Position numbers and translations under genes: made by a program. Shown here piece after piece: positions 5,626 through 5,629 of a stretch of DNA of 5,629 nucleotides (its first letter is position 1; every line of letters begins with the position of its first letter). This stretch comes from Acidobacteriota bacterium. Its GTDB lineage: Bacteria; Acidobacteriota; Terriglobia; UBA7540. The notes below the pieces were generated by a model. The model saw nothing but the letters and a program-made list of their open reading frames with translations. It was not told the origin of the DNA and made no database searches. The stretch is taken from contig JAKAWN010000438.1 in NCBI GenBank assembly GCA_021827245.1, forward strand, positions 1 through 5,629, read 5' to 3'.

Positions 5626-5629
5626 ATGG
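5626..5629 (+). CDS. Start of an unidentified plus-strand gene, cut by window edge
   Basis: Only ATG plus one base (G) is present, so nothing can be said about the product. The call rests on the well-spaced AAAGGAGAT upstream. The gene is divergent from argJ, with about 300 bp between the two starts. The structured leader just upstream is compatible with a regulated gene or with the left part of a mobile element, but neither is shown. Confidence 0.5.

Overview
The window looks like a piece of a GC-rich bacterial chromosome carrying mostly housekeeping genes. There are four minus-strand genes in a row, and one divergent plus-strand gene begins at the right edge. The protein style (Tat-exported sulfatase-fold hydrolase, Ala-rich ArgJ, HDAC-like deacetylase behind glmS) suggests a soil-type lineage such as Acidobacteriota. 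That placement is an impression from protein composition; no marker gene settles it.

Layout, in minus-strand transcription order. argJ (5324-4107) encodes glutamate N-acetyltransferase of arginine biosynthesis. After a 270-bp gap comes a Tat-exported alkaline-phosphatase/sulfatase-superfamily hydrolase (3836-2214). A 152-bp gap follows, holding a clear extended -10 promoter and a foldable leader. Next is glmS (2061-187), glucosamine-6-phosphate synthase. The N-terminus of a histone-deacetylase-family protein (172 to the left edge) starts 14 bp after glmS and is probably co-transcribed with it. No gene was recognised in 5325-5625. It holds two hairpins and a strong ribosome binding site, which lead to an ATG at 5626 on the plus strand. 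Only the first codon of that gene is inside the window.

The main surprises are changes at catalytic positions in otherwise intact genes. GlmS has Ser where the glutaminase nucleophile Cys should follow the start Met. It also has Lys where the isomerase-domain catalytic Glu (E. coli Glu488) should be. The sulfatase-like enzyme has Thr at the position where true sulfatases carry the Cys/Ser converted to formylglycine. It is therefore probably not a classical sulfatase, and a phosphodiesterase-type or other Thr-nucleophile chemistry is more plausible. The leader of the right-edge gene contains a three-part complementary arrangement that could switch access to its Shine-Dalgarno sequence.

No tRNA, rRNA, CRISPR array or complete mobile element was recognised. 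The genes do not form one obvious pathway: argJ is amino-acid biosynthesis, glmS is amino-sugar and cell-wall precursor supply, and the exported hydrolase acts outside the cytoplasm.
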